From an uncultured Phascolarctobacterium sp. (lineage in GTDB: Bacteria > Bacillota > Negativicutes > Acidaminococcales > Acidaminococcaceae), in assembly GCA_900552855.1 (NCBI GenBank), contig USBG01000008.1, forward strand, positions 1-25,803: a DNA stretch of 25,803 nucleotides, in the 5' to 3' direction. Below the pieces are notes generated by a model. That model saw nothing but the letters and a program-made list of their open reading frames with translations. It did no database searches and was not told the DNA's origin. Every line of letters begins with the position of its first letter. Position 1 is the stretch's first letter. Shown piece by piece: positions 8,307-16,643 of this stretch. Both the position numbers and the translations under genes were made by a program.

Positions 8307-8355
8307 TGCCATTTAATACATGGCAAAACACAATATGCCATTTCAATTTATGGCA
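8307..8355. repeat. Two tandem palindromes in the dnaB leader
   Basis: TGCCAT-7 nt-ATGGCA at 8307-8325 and TGCCAT-8 nt-ATGGCA at 8336-8355. Their centres are about 29.5 bp apart, close to three helical turns. They fall between the proposed dnaB promoter (8368-8396) and the start codon at 8275, so they could be a double operator on one DNA face or two RNA hairpins in the leader. I do not recognise the motif. Confidence 0.6.
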
Positions 8356-8367
8356 ACTCCATACTAC

Positions 8368-8396
8368 ATTATACTATACATTAGCACTTATGTCTT
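8368..8396 (-). promoter_or_regulatory. Probable dnaB promoter
   Basis: Minus-strand AAGACA (8396-8391) and perfect TATAAT (8373-8368) with a 17-bp spacer, giving a predicted start near 8361 and an 85-nt leader holding the two palindromes. Confidence 0.5.
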
Positions 8397-8404
8397 TAAC
8401 TAAA

Positions 8405-8447
8405 GTAAAGGCTGCTGACAAAATATAAATCTGCCAACAGCCTTTAC
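8405..8447 (-). terminator. Terminator-like hairpin after rplI
   Basis: GTAAAGGCTG (8405-8414) and CAGCCTTTAC (8438-8447) form a perfect 10-bp stem, extended inward with mismatches. The T tract on the minus side is weak (TTTAGTT), so termination may be partial. Confidence 0.5.
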
Positions 8448-8468
8448 AGAAAAATATTCGGTTAAAGC

Positions 8469-8915
8469 TTATTCAGCCTCTACAACAACCTTGAATTGGG
8501 TAGTTACTTCCGGATGCAGCTTAGCTACAGCGGTGTATTCGCCCAGGCACTTGATGGAGTGCTTCAGTTCAATTTTACGGCGGTCAATATTCAGGCCAGT
8601 TTGCTTAATCAAAGCCTCAGCTACGTCCTTGCTGGTGATGGAGCCAAACATTTTACCACCTTCGCCCAAACGCATTTTAAGGGTTACTACAACCTTTTCT
8701 ACCTGTGCAGCTAAAACAACAGCCTCGTCCTTAGCCTGTGCAGCACGATGTGCAGCAGTTGCCTTGTCAGCCTTAGCCTGATTCAGGTTAGCGGCAGTAG
8801 CTTCTTTAGCTAATTTACGAGGCAGCAGGTAGTTACGACCATAGCCCTCAGCAGTTTCAACAATATCACCTTTTTTACCTAAGCTTTTAACATCTTGCAG
8901 CAGAATTACTTTCAT
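8469..8915 (-). CDS. rplI: 50S ribosomal protein L9
   Basis: 148 aa, the usual length for bL9, with the N-terminal signature MKVILLQDVKSLGKKGDIVE and GYGRNYLLPRKLA at about 25-37. A long charged/Ala-rich helix at about 40-80 links to the C-terminal rRNA-binding domain with LGEGGKMFGSIT near 85-95. The ATG at 8915 is preceded by GAGGAG lying inside gdpP. The two genes overlap by 29 bp, which implies translational coupling. Confidence 0.97.
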   Translation of the reverse strand: MKVILLQDVKSLGKKGDIVETAEGYGRNYLLPRKLAKEATAANLNQAKADKATAAHRAAQAKDEAVVLAAQVEKVVVTLKMRLGEGGKMFGSITSKDVAEALIKQTGLNIDRRKIELKHSIKCLGEYTAVAKLHPEVTTQFKVVVEAE

Positions 8916-10968
8916 TATTATCTCGCTCCTCTAATTGTTCTTTTGCTAACGCAATTATTTGTGGCTCTACATCCTTAGCACGGGTGTTTTCTATCTGTAC
9001 ACCAGCCACAGTCTGGTGGCCGCCACCGCCCAACTCTTCCATTATACGTTGAACATTGACGGTACCGTCACTGCGGGCACTGACGCCTAAAGAGCCATCC
9101 TTATATTCTACAATTGCCACACCTACAGATATACCATTAATGGTAATGAGAGTATCTGCTGTTTGTGCAGCAAGTACAGAAGACTGTTGATCACGGTCGG
9201 CGTTTTTATATATAGAAAGTGCCAACCCTGGCAAAGGCATTTTTGCAGCAACTACAAGCCTTGCCTTTCTTTGAACCCATTCTAAATCATCCTTAAAGAG
9301 TACACGTACCAAATTAGGATTAGCACCACTACGACGTAAAAGTGCTGCAGCCTCAAAGGTACGCTCGCCGGTCTGTACGGCAAAATTTTTAGTATCTAAT
9401 GCAATACCTGCATAAAGCGCGGTTGCCTCAGCAGGAGTAAGGTCAAGGCTATCGTCAAAGTAGCCTACCAGCTCCGTTACTAGTTCACTAGTAGATGAGG
9501 AGGAAGGCTCCAAATATAACAGCACTGTATCTGTAATAATATCCTCTGCACGACGATGGTGGTCAACTATGAGCTTTGTTTTAACAGCATCCAAAACCTT
9601 TTTGCTAGCAGAAAGTATGGCTCTATGATGGTCTACAAGAATAAGTAGGCTCTTAGGAGTTACCAGCTTCATAGCCTCTTCCTCTTCCACCATAATTTCC
9701 AAATACTTTTTATCTGCCGCACTCATACTTACCTTACCGTCTGCAATAACCTCTTTAATCTTGTCATACGAAGGATTAGGTCCGCTAGTTACTATAATGG
9801 TAGGCTTACCTGTAGACATAGACAGCTTAGCCATACCAATAGTACTGCCAATGGCATCATAGTCCTCATTAACATGACCCATAACAAACACTCTGTCAGC
9901 AGCCATTATCTGCTCATGAATGGTTTGTGCAACAATACGGGCGCGTACACGCGTACTCTTAGCAGCTACCGTACTGGTACCACCAAAGAACTGGGTATTT
10001 TTATTTTTTATTACTACCGCCTGATCACCACCACGACCAAGAGCCATATACAGTGCCTTGTTGGCATTCTGCATTAACTCCTCCATGGTTACACCATCAC
10101 AGGCTACGCCAATACTGATTGTAGGAGGAATCTTATTACCACTGTGAACTTCACGAATGGAGTCCAAAATAGTAAATTTATTCTCCATCATATCAACAAC
10201 TGATGAATTGCTAAAGCCCATCAAGCTGCTTTCCTTGTTCATTCTGCAAATAAAGCCGTGTTGAACTGCAACCCATTTAGTTAAAAGCTCATTAACCTCG
10301 CCATTAAGATTGGCAATATTAGTCTCGGACATACCTCGCATAACCTCTTCATAGTTATCAAAGCGGGCGTAAGCAAGGCATAATCTGTCATTGCCATATT
10401 TTTGCTTCAGCAGCTCCAGTTCTGTAATATTGGTTAAATAAATCATCAAGCCACTGGAGCTTGTTTCATCGCCTCTTTTAAAGGTACGCTGCTCCTGGGT
10501 TTCCACACTGTAGTACTTCATATTGAAATACTTATCATCAATCTGAATAATTTTCTCGCCATCTTTAACTCGCATCATCTCAAAGGCGTTAGGCTGTAGC
10601 GGTAGGATATCCTCAGGCTTTTTACCCTCTAGATTCTTTTTACCAACCCATTCTTGAAAAAGCGCATTCTTCCATTGCAGCTTTCCATCCTTGGAAAAAA
10701 CAGCCATGCCAATATCCAGCTTGCGTACAGCAAAATGATTTGTACGTTCAATGTTACGAATAATATTATCCAGATAGCTGCTGAAAAAGATTTCCTTATT
10801 AATGATATTACGCCTAGCAAAATAATAGGTTACACCCACAATAATTAACGCAGGAATAATCAGCTTAGGCTGTAAATAGCACACTAATACAGAAAGCAGA
10901 AAAATAATCAGCAAAAAGATATTAGTATCTACCCGTGAATTCATATTACCATTAAATCTACTGAACAT
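8887..10968 (-). CDS. gdpP: Cyclic-di-AMP phosphodiesterase GdpP (YybT family)
   Basis: Membrane-bound enzyme hydrolysing c-di-AMP to pApA, a control point for potassium and osmotic balance. 693 aa from the ATG at 10968, about 35 aa longer than B. subtilis GdpP. Two membrane spans lie at about 16-52, a PAS-like domain at 75-180, a degenerate GGDEF-like domain (no GGDEF motif) at 190-320, then DHH and DHHA1 domains. Catalytic motifs are GHVNEDYDAIGS (364-375), VDHHRR (468-473) and GGGGHQTVAG (647-656). A further VDHHR at 445-449 stands where relatives usually have VDTH. A GTG nine bases upstream would extend it by three codons, but it overlaps the AGAGG site that is well placed for the ATG. 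It lies between the yybS-like gene and rplI. Confidence 0.95.
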   Translation of the reverse strand: MFSRFNGNMNSRVDTNIFLLIIFLLSVLVCYLQPKLIIPALIIVGVTYYFARRNIINKEIFFSSYLDNIIRNIERTNHFAVRKLDIGMAVFSKDGKLQWKNALFQEWVGKKNLEGKKPEDILPLQPNAFEMMRVKDGEKIIQIDDKYFNMKYYSVETQEQRTFKRGDETSSSGLMIYLTNITELELLKQKYGNDRLCLAYARFDNYEEVMRGMSETNIANLNGEVNELLTKWVAVQHGFICRMNKESSLMGFSNSSVVDMMENKFTILDSIREVHSGNKIPPTISIGVACDGVTMEELMQNANKALYMALGRGGDQAVVIKNKNTQFFGGTSTVAAKSTRVRARIVAQTIHEQIMAADRVFVMGHVNEDYDAIGSTIGMAKLSMSTGKPTIIVTSGPNPSYDKIKEVIADGKVSMSAADKKYLEIMVEEEEAMKLVTPKSLLILVDHHRAILSASKKVLDAVKTKLIVDHHRRAEDIITDTVLLYLEPSSSSTSELVTELVGYFDDSLDLTPAEATALYAGIALDTKNFAVQTGERTFEAAALLRRSGANPNLVRVLFKDDLEWVQRKARLVVAAKMPLPGLALSIYKNADRDQQSSVLAAQTADTLITINGISVGVAIVEYKDGSLGVSARSDGTVNVQRIMEELGGGGHQTVAGVQIENTRAKDVEPQIIALAKEQLEERDNNESNSAARC

Positions 10969-10983
10969 ACTGTTCACCTCTTA

Positions 10984-11943
10984 CTATCTTGAACGCAGGT
11001 TACGAATTTTACGGAAGTCAAAAACCATATCAAAAGCGCCTACATAAACCATGATTTGAGAAAAAATTGGTACAATGAACATCAGCGCAGTACCAATATT
11101 AGCCCACCAACGCGGCTTTTTATGAGCGTCCACAAACCAATAGAGCAGCACCATACCTTGGAATACTAAAGCAAAGCTGCACACAGTCTGAACATTTACC
11201 GCAACATGATACATCCAGCTTGTAGGAGCATTTAAGTAAAAATATGTTACAGCCAAAAGAGAAATACCATAGGGCCACAAAACCCAGCCAGGAACCTGCA
11301 GCATTGTAAATTGAGGGAAGTCCTCAAAGCTTTCACCCAGCTTAGTCAAAATCTTTTTAGCCGCAATATAGTTAATAAAGGCCATAATAGGAGCACAAAT
11401 CAGGAATGCGCCTGGCATAATAATCTTCATCATACGTACCATTTCAGCATAGCCCGCAATAGCAAGCTTGATGTCCTCCTCAGACATGCCATGCTCTCTA
11501 TAATATGCTTCAAGCTGTACTAAGCCATCATTAATAGAATTATACAGCATATCAACAGGATTAATACCCAAAACCAAAAAGCTAAGCACAATGTTGATAA
11601 TAATAGCCAATAAAGCACCTGCACTGCCAAAAAGCATCAGCTTCATAGGAGCAAGCTTACGGCGCATGCATTCACCCAAAATAAGGCCTAATAAGCCAAA
11701 TATAGCTGCCAGGAAAAAAGCGTTAATCGGACTAATAATCATAGCAGTAATAATCGTCGCTACTAAAAGTGTCATAATGCTCCATTTCAAGCCATTACGC
11801 ATACCGCAAATAGCAATGGGCAGGGGCCAGACAAAGTTTACAAAGGCGCCTAGCACCGGAACATACATGCTTATTAAAGCCATGACAATAGCAACCGCAG
11901 CTAAAATACTAGCCTCAACCATGGCAGATGTTTTACGAATCAC
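10984..11943 (-). CDS. yybS: YybS-like membrane protein (DUF2232)
   Basis: 319-aa polytopic membrane protein with about eight hydrophobic segments from residue 10 to 300, no catalytic motif, ending in a basic tail (FRKIRNLRSR). Position directly upstream of gdpP and rplI is the conserved place of YybS/DUF2232 proteins in Firmicutes; these resemble S components of ECF transporters, but substrate and role are not established. The start is GTG at 11943, supported by AAAGGAGG 9-10 nt upstream; no ATG is available at that site. Stop and the gdpP start are 15 bp apart, so yybS-gdpP-rplI is likely one operon. Confidence 0.8.
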   Translation of the reverse strand: MIRKTSAMVEASILAAVAIVMALISMYVPVLGAFVNFVWPLPIAICGMRNGLKWSIMTLLVATIITAMIISPINAFFLAAIFGLLGLILGECMRRKLAPMKLMLFGSAGALLAIIINIVLSFLVLGINPVDMLYNSINDGLVQLEAYYREHGMSEEDIKLAIAGYAEMVRMMKIIMPGAFLICAPIMAFINYIAAKKILTKLGESFEDFPQFTMLQVPGWVLWPYGISLLAVTYFYLNAPTSWMYHVAVNVQTVCSFALVFQGMVLLYWFVDAHKKPRWWANIGTALMFIVPIFSQIMVYVGAFDMVFDFRKIRNLRSR

Positions 11944-11982
11944 AAATTTTTCCTCCTTTAGGGTACAGTTCTTCAGTTTCTA

Positions 11983-12011
11983 ATTATACTACATCTCACT
12001 AGGAAAAGTAA
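11983..12011 (-). promoter_or_regulatory. Possible promoter of the yybS-gdpP-rplI operon
   Basis: Perfect TATAAT on the minus strand (11988-11983), 40 bp before the GTG start; the best -35 at 17 bp spacing is TTACTT (12011-12006), a weak match. Confidence 0.4.
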
Positions 12012-12016
12012 AATGA

Positions 12017-12058
12017 AAAGAGAGTGCGCCCCCTCCAAGAAGAAACGCTACTCTCTTT
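12017..12058 (-). terminator. Intrinsic terminator after the FkbM gene
   Basis: AAAGAGAGT-GCG (12017-12028) and CGC-T-ACTCTCTTT (12046-12058) form a long stem with one bulged base. On the minus strand it is followed by TCATTTTAC, just after the stop at 12087. It separates this gene from the yybS operon. Confidence 0.7.
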
Positions 12059-12086
12059 AACGTTCATTATTCTCAACGCATACACG

Positions 12087-13166
12087 TTATTTTATACACA
12101 AAAAATTAAGCTCCCAAGCAGGCACATATGGATGTTTGCGCAGATAAATCTTATAGTCAGTTGCCAACTGCCATATCGCCAAGGGAATGCGGAATAAGTC
12201 TGCATCATAATGATAGGCTGCGAGGAAGAGCTTGGGTTGATATTTACAAATAGTAGTCTTACCACCCTCTAAGGCCTGTAGCTCAGCGCCTTCAACATCC
12301 ATCTTGATATAGCTTATGTATTTGCTACCAGCAAAGCTGTCTATAGTATCTACACTAACCTCTAACTTCGAAGCATCAATAAATGTTGACTGCCTGCCAC
12401 CACTATCTGAAAAGCTCAAAACAGCTTTTTTATTCCATACACCAGCTTCATGTACAACAAATTTATTTTCCAAAGCCAGTTCATCACGTAAATTACGCAG
12501 CTTACGACAATTACGTCTATCTGGCTCCACGGCAATAATGCTGCTGCACCTATTATTAGTAAGCTGTAAAAATTCCAAAACCGTATCGCCATTATAGGCA
12601 CCTAAATCCAGATAGCTTTCATCCTCAGAAAATATAAATAGCTCTTCTAAATCCTGCTTACGTTCAGTTTCACAGTCAAAAAGGTAGCTTATTTTTCCAC
12701 TCAGCTTATAATTTAATGTATCTGCAAAAACCCTGCGTGAAAAATCGTCTGCCAAACGGTCATAAACAAGCTGCAGCTCATTAGCATTCTCCTCCAGCCA
12801 CTCATTACTTACCAGCTCTGCTTCTTTAAACAATGGTAAATGAGGTGCAACCACATCATGTTCAGCTGCCAACTCCTTAAAACGAGCTAATACCTCCGGC
12901 CTTTCACTAGCAAAGGCAATTACTATTAGAATATCATGACCAAGACGGTCAATAATGGCAGAATATTTTTCTACAGTCAAACCTCGAAAAACTTGTCCTC
13001 TGACAAATTCATCACTGGCAAAAACACCGCTGACTTTAATGCCATTTGCCTCACACCAATCAATAATCTTGTCAGCACCATTACCCATACCGTATAAAAC
13101 TATAGGCTGCTTAGTTGTCTTCAGCAGCTCCCATACACTTTTTGTTTCCTTTATAAAATCAAGCAT
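12087..13166 (-). CDS. FkbM-family SAM-dependent methyltransferase
   Basis: 359 aa. The C-terminal half is an FkbM methyltransferase: SAM motif I YLDLGAYNGDT (185-195), acidic VEPDRRN (213-219) and IKMDVEGAELQALEGG (287-302). Relatives O-methylate sugars or polyketides. The N-terminal ~110 residues form a Rossmann-like unit (VLYGMGNGADKIIDWCEANG, 23-42) seen in sugar-modifying proteins that bind nucleotides. I start at the ATG at 13166 because GGAGG sits 7 nt before it; the longer frame from 13202 has no such site. Isolated gene, divergent from the DtxR-type regulator, with its own terminator. Substrate unknown; a surface glycan is plausible. Confidence 0.85.
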   Translation of the reverse strand: MLDFIKETKSVWELLKTTKQPIVLYGMGNGADKIIDWCEANGIKVSGVFASDEFVRGQVFRGLTVEKYSAIIDRLGHDILIVIAFASERPEVLARFKELAAEHDVVAPHLPLFKEAELVSNEWLEENANELQLVYDRLADDFSRRVFADTLNYKLSGKISYLFDCETERKQDLEELFIFSEDESYLDLGAYNGDTVLEFLQLTNNRCSSIIAVEPDRRNCRKLRNLRDELALENKFVVHEAGVWNKKAVLSFSDSGGRQSTFIDASKLEVSVDTIDSFAGSKYISYIKMDVEGAELQALEGGKTTICKYQPKLFLAAYHYDADLFRIPLAIWQLATDYKIYLRKHPYVPAWELNFLCIK

Positions 13167-13203
13167 ATGCTTACCTCCAAATATACTCACTTCATTATAC
13201 ACT

Positions 13204-13242
13204 ATTTTAGCTAGTGACGATGAGTAATTTATATGCTAAAAT
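13204..13242. promoter_or_regulatory. Inverted repeat in the divergent FkbM/DtxR promoter region
   Basis: ATTTTAGC (13204-13211) and GCTAAAAT (13235-13242) are perfect 8-bp arms separated by 23 bp. They share the TTAGC/GCTAA core with the zupT palindrome. A TATAAT for the FkbM gene is at 13199-13194 (minus). It could be an autoregulatory site of the DtxR-type protein; weak. Confidence 0.3.
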
Positions 13243-13280
13243 TGTAATTAACAAATATACAAATTTCGCGGAGGTATAAT

Positions 13281-13646
13281 ATGTCTCTTTTAGAATCCGG
13301 TGAAAACTATCTGGAAACAATTCTCATTCTAACAAAGCGTAACGGCAGTGTCCGTTCCATAGATATTGCTAATGAAATGGACTTTACTAAAGCCAGCGTC
13401 AGCCGTGCCATGAGCATTTTAAAACGTGATAACTATATCATCATGGAAGCTGATGGCAGCATTCTTCTGACTAAGGAAGGATTAAAGATGGCCAATGCCG
13501 TTTATGACCGCCATATTACCCTTACTCGCTTTATCCATGAAAACCTAGGAGTTGATATGGATATTGCCGAAAAGGATGCCTGCCGCATTGAGCACATTAT
13601 CAGCCCAGAAACCTTAGCTGGCATCAAGGCTCAACTAAAAAAATAA
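13281..13646 (+). CDS. DtxR/MntR-family metal-dependent transcriptional regulator (short form)
   Basis: 121 aa: an N-terminal winged helix-turn-helix (about 10-65, with FTKASVSRAMSILKRDN as recognition region) and a dimerisation/metal domain, with no C-terminal SH3-like domain, as in MntR. Likely metal ligands are E8/E12, H78, E97, C101, E104 and H105. The ACRIEH motif (100-105) has Cys at the position of DtxR Cys102, where B. subtilis MntR has Glu, which favours iron-type sensing. ATG at 13281 with GGAGG at 13270-13274. A strong terminator follows at 13723-13763. It is a good candidate regulator for the zupT palindrome and for other metal genes nearby; inference. Confidence 0.88.
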   Translation: MSLLESGENYLETILILTKRNGSVRSIDIANEMDFTKASVSRAMSILKRDNYIIMEADGSILLTKEGLKMANAVYDRHITLTRFIHENLGVDMDIAEKDACRIEHIISPETLAGIKAQLKK

Positions 13647-13670
13647 AGAAACAGTTAAATCCTGCAGCCA

Positions 13671-14223
13671 TCATGATATGTACCCATAATCCTGGACATA
13701 TCTCTTAATTATGCTAATCATGTGGATGCCATCCTGTATTTTGCAGATGGCATCCATTTTTTTATGAATCCTTTTGTTGTAATAGTAGATATATTTTTCA
13801 ACTGCTTTCTTAAACTCCTCAAAGGACTAGTATTTTCTTTCGTAACCGTAATACATTTCATTTTTCATCCTTCCGAAGAATGTTTCCATTATACTATTAT
13901 CATAGCAATTACCCTTCCTAGACATAGATTGAACTATATTGTGTCTAGACAATATTTTCCTAAAATAGGAATGTTAGTACTACCACCCGTGGTCAGAGTG
14001 GAATATCAATCCAGTCAAATCATAGAATTTCTTAAACACTTTTTCTAGTATCCTTTTTATTTGGTCAAGATTAGGACTAGTAGAAAGATCATAAGATATT
14101 ATTTCGTTTGTATTCATATTTAAAATCGGAGAAAAATAGTATTTTTCCCCTGGTATCTCCTAAACATTTTCTTTCTCTATACATTTCAACACAGTTTAGT
14201 TTGTACTCGTAACTATAGCGCAT
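13671..14223 (-). pseudogene. Broken IS3-family (IS150-like) transposase, orfA start fused to orfB end
   Basis: Read on the minus strand from ATG 14223 (after GGAGGG), about 25 codons resemble the start of an IS150-type OrfA (MRYSYEYKLNCVEMYRERK). The frame then shifts into the C-terminal half of OrfB. Recognisable OrfB pieces are YYFSPILNMNTNEIISYDL, LIFHSDHGW (catalytic-core segment) and SMSRKGNCYDNSIMETFFG, ending in YYYNKRIHKKMD. In-frame stops occur after HSDHGW (two) and after YERKY. The middle of the element, including most of orfA and the first half of orfB, is deleted. Clearly non-functional. Confidence 0.88.
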
Positions 14224-14281
14224 AAAAATACCCTCCTTACTAGTTTTATCCAGTAAAGAGGGTACCTATCATCAGTGTACA
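13679..14281 (-). mobile_element. IS3-family insertion sequence remnant (IS150 group)
   Basis: A roughly 600-bp remnant bounded by candidate ends: TGTACCC at 13679 (plus) and TGTACAC at 14281 (minus), about 10 of 17 positions matching as inverted ends, with the TG...CA termini of IS3 elements. No target duplication is visible. A second hairpin near the orfA end (TACCCTCCTTACT / AGTAAAGAGGGTA, about 14229-14263) lies in its leader. Intact elements are over 1.2 kb, so more than half is gone. Confidence 0.75.
13723..13763 (+). terminator. Strong intrinsic terminator after the DtxR-type gene
   Basis: Perfect 11-bp stem TGGATGCCATC / GATGGCATCCA with a 12-nt loop, followed by seven T. It lies at the edge of the IS remnant, about 77 bp after the regulator's stop. 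Part of the stem reads as the last codons of the broken transposase. Confidence 0.88.
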
Positions 14282-14314
14282 AACGCTAGTGGTTGTTTTT
14301 TATTGTACTTAAAA

Positions 14315-14352
14315 CGTCAAAAACAGTAGCCTGAGCAAATACCCAAGCCACT
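14315..14352 (-). terminator. Terminator of the receptor/ABC transporter operon
   Basis: Minus-strand stem AGTGGCTTGGG with CTCAGGCTACT (11 bp, three G-T pairs) and a TATTTG loop, followed by GTTTTTGACG. It comes 39 bp after the receptor stop. Confidence 0.6.
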
Positions 14353-14390
14353 ATTTCTGATAGTTCAAAAGTAAGCAATTTAATATATCA

Positions 14391-16589
14391 TCAGAATTCA
14401 AATTCAGCTGCTAACACAAAGGAGCGCGGCATATTAATCATAAACTTATTTCCCTGACCTGCCTGGGCCACCCAATGACTATCATTAGTTACATTGTAGC
14501 AAGATGCCGACAATTTAACTGGTATCCCATTAATCTTAGTCTTGTGACTTGCAAACAAATCTACAGTTGCATAAGAAGGGATATTCAGTTCTCTGCGATC
14601 GTTGCAAACAAACTTACCATCACCCATATAACTGATTCTACCTGTAATACTGGTGTTTTCATCAGGCATATATTCAAGTCCTACAACACCACTCCACTCA
14701 ACAGAACCATCTGTGTGACAGCCATCAAATTTTCCATCCTGAGTATTCTCCTGACGTGCATCAAGCCATTCTACACCACCACAAGCATTCCATTTATCTG
14801 CCAACCTCGCATTTACAGATAAATCAATACCTTTATAACGATTTTCGCCATTATTAGTTTGCCACAACTTACCTGCAGCATCCTTAACATCAATTGTATT
14901 AGGACGAGTCATATCAAAATAGTTCAGCGTCATCATTAGCATATCATCAATCTTGTATTTTACGCCCAGCTCTGTATTCTTGGTACGTTGTGCATCCAAA
15001 ATCTCGCCATCATTTTCATATGGTTTCTTTTTACTTGCAGAAACTGTAGTACCACGAGTAGTAGCTACTGCATGAGCCGCATAAAAGGATAAATCTTCTG
15101 TAGGAGCATAGGATACACCATATGTAGGAGCCCAATTAGTATCCTTAACCTCAGATCCTACTTTTTTACCTACATAATTGCCATGACGACGAGAAATAGC
15201 CCCCATCAAGGTTAATTTATTAATTTCTATACTATCCATAAAATTGATACTGGTAACTGTTTCCTCATGCTGAAACTTTTTGCTAAGCTTTTCAGAAATA
15301 TCGCCGTCATATATGCTAGGATTAAAATTAATACCATCATATATATTGCCACCAATCATACCAGTATTAGCAATATCTACGCCATTTTTATACATTTTTC
15401 TATGAGACCTATCTACAGATAACGCCATATTATGCTTTGCGATTCCTGTTTCTACAGTTGCCTTTAAACCAGTCTGCAAGTATTGGCTATTAAGCAAAAT
15501 ATAATCAGACCAAGGAATAGTGTCACTTACAATATTACCATCTTGGTCAATGCCAATTTCACCATCATAAATATAACGACGTACCGAGGTCTGATTTAAA
15601 CCACTATTTACAAACCAGTTAACATTTTCACTAAGTTTTTTTTGGTGATTAAGTGTTACCATATAGCCATTTGTAAAGCTATGCATCATATCTGGATCAT
15701 CAAAGCTCTTGTCAGCATCGGGAGCATCCGGAAATTTTGTGCTGTCCTTCAAAAGAGAAAAGCGACGCTCTGTGCCCCACAGCTTCTCGTCATAATAACC
15801 ACCGAAAAGATTAGTTTTAGTGCTATTGCCTTCATAACTTACATTAGCAAAAATATTGCTTTTTTTCTGAGAAGCACCGGAAATTGGCAGTCCACCTTTA
15901 TCATACTGTCCATAAATACGAACACCAATCTGTCTATCATCGCCAAAACGTTGGCTTACATCAAAATATTCACCATAATCACCATAACCACCAACAGTCT
16001 GGGTATATTTAATAAAGTCTTTCTCGCCTGCACGCTTAGTGTTAAGATAAATAGCACCAGGAGTACTATTAGTTATAGGACCAGCCTGATAGGAAGGTGT
16101 AGAACCATTTAATGTTGCTGCTGGTCCAACCAATACATCAATGCTACCAATAGTATTAGTTACAGGTCCTGTTGCCATGATGAAAAATCCAGGAATGTTA
16201 TTAACATAATAAGCTGAAGCATTGGTACAAATACCACGAATAGAAAAATCTGTTTTAATCGGAGATGTACCTGTACGGATTGCAGGAACATTTGACAATA
16301 CATTATCAATAGATTGATTAGGAACTGCCATCTTACTAACTGTTTCCTCGGTAATACTTTGCACAGTAAACGGTGCTTTAATCACCGGAGTTTCACCTAG
16401 TAAACCTACTCTAGATGTATCATTGTTAAAACCGCCAGGTAAAGCTGTTTTATGATTACGAGAGCTTTCTACAATAATTTCATCCAATTGAAAACTTTGA
16501 ATCGTCTCAGCATGCACAGGCAAAACACTCATTCCAATAATAATTGAACACATGATACTGCTTAAAAGACAATTTTTTTCTTTTGACAT
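14391..16589 (-). CDS. TonB-dependent outer-membrane receptor (siderophore/cobalamin-receptor type)
   Basis: 732-aa 22-stranded barrel with plug that imports a scarce ligand using TonB energy. Signal peptide of about 27 residues ending VLPVHA. A TonB-box-like DEIIVES follows at about 36-42. The plug domain has the FTVQSITEE..., NVLSNVPAI, FSIRGI and IDVLVGPAATLNG blocks at about 75-165. The rest is alternating beta strands rich in Tyr/Gly, and the last residue is Phe (AAEFEF), the sorting signal of outer-membrane proteins. It resembles FhuE/FpvA-type siderophore receptors, but the ligand cannot be read from sequence. GAGGAGT precedes ATG 16589. Last gene of the operon, 54 bp after the ATPase gene. 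No TonB/ExbBD genes are in the window. Confidence 0.93.
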   Translation of the reverse strand: MSKEKNCLLSSIMCSIIIGMSVLPVHAETIQSFQLDEIIVESSRNHKTALPGGFNNDTSRVGLLGETPVIKAPFTVQSITEETVSKMAVPNQSIDNVLSNVPAIRTGTSPIKTDFSIRGICTNASAYYVNNIPGFFIMATGPVTNTIGSIDVLVGPAATLNGSTPSYQAGPITNSTPGAIYLNTKRAGEKDFIKYTQTVGGYGDYGEYFDVSQRFGDDRQIGVRIYGQYDKGGLPISGASQKKSNIFANVSYEGNSTKTNLFGGYYDEKLWGTERRFSLLKDSTKFPDAPDADKSFDDPDMMHSFTNGYMVTLNHQKKLSENVNWFVNSGLNQTSVRRYIYDGEIGIDQDGNIVSDTIPWSDYILLNSQYLQTGLKATVETGIAKHNMALSVDRSHRKMYKNGVDIANTGMIGGNIYDGINFNPSIYDGDISEKLSKKFQHEETVTSINFMDSIEINKLTLMGAISRRHGNYVGKKVGSEVKDTNWAPTYGVSYAPTEDLSFYAAHAVATTRGTTVSASKKKPYENDGEILDAQRTKNTELGVKYKIDDMLMMTLNYFDMTRPNTIDVKDAAGKLWQTNNGENRYKGIDLSVNARLADKWNACGGVEWLDARQENTQDGKFDGCHTDGSVEWSGVVGLEYMPDENTSITGRISYMGDGKFVCNDRRELNIPSYATVDLFASHKTKINGIPVKLSASCYNVTNDSHWVAQAGQGNKFMINMPRSFVLAAEFEF

Positions 16590-16643
16590 ACAAACACTCC
16601 TCTAAACTAATATTTTATTGCTTTATATGTGAGAGTAGTTAAA

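Noticed and set aside
10969..10977. GTG start for gdpP at 10977
   Set aside because: The GTG overlaps the AGAGG ribosome-binding site, which is correctly spaced for the ATG at 10968.
11591..11983. 130-codon plus-strand frame opposite the yybS-like gene
   Set aside because: Antisense of a hydrophobic protein, which often yields hydrophobic frames; no ribosome-binding site and wrong context.
13722..14048. 108-codon plus-strand open frame after the DtxR-type gene
   Set aside because: The opposite strand of the same bases encodes recognisable IS3 transposase fragments; the plus frame has no ribosome-binding site and begins in a terminator stem.
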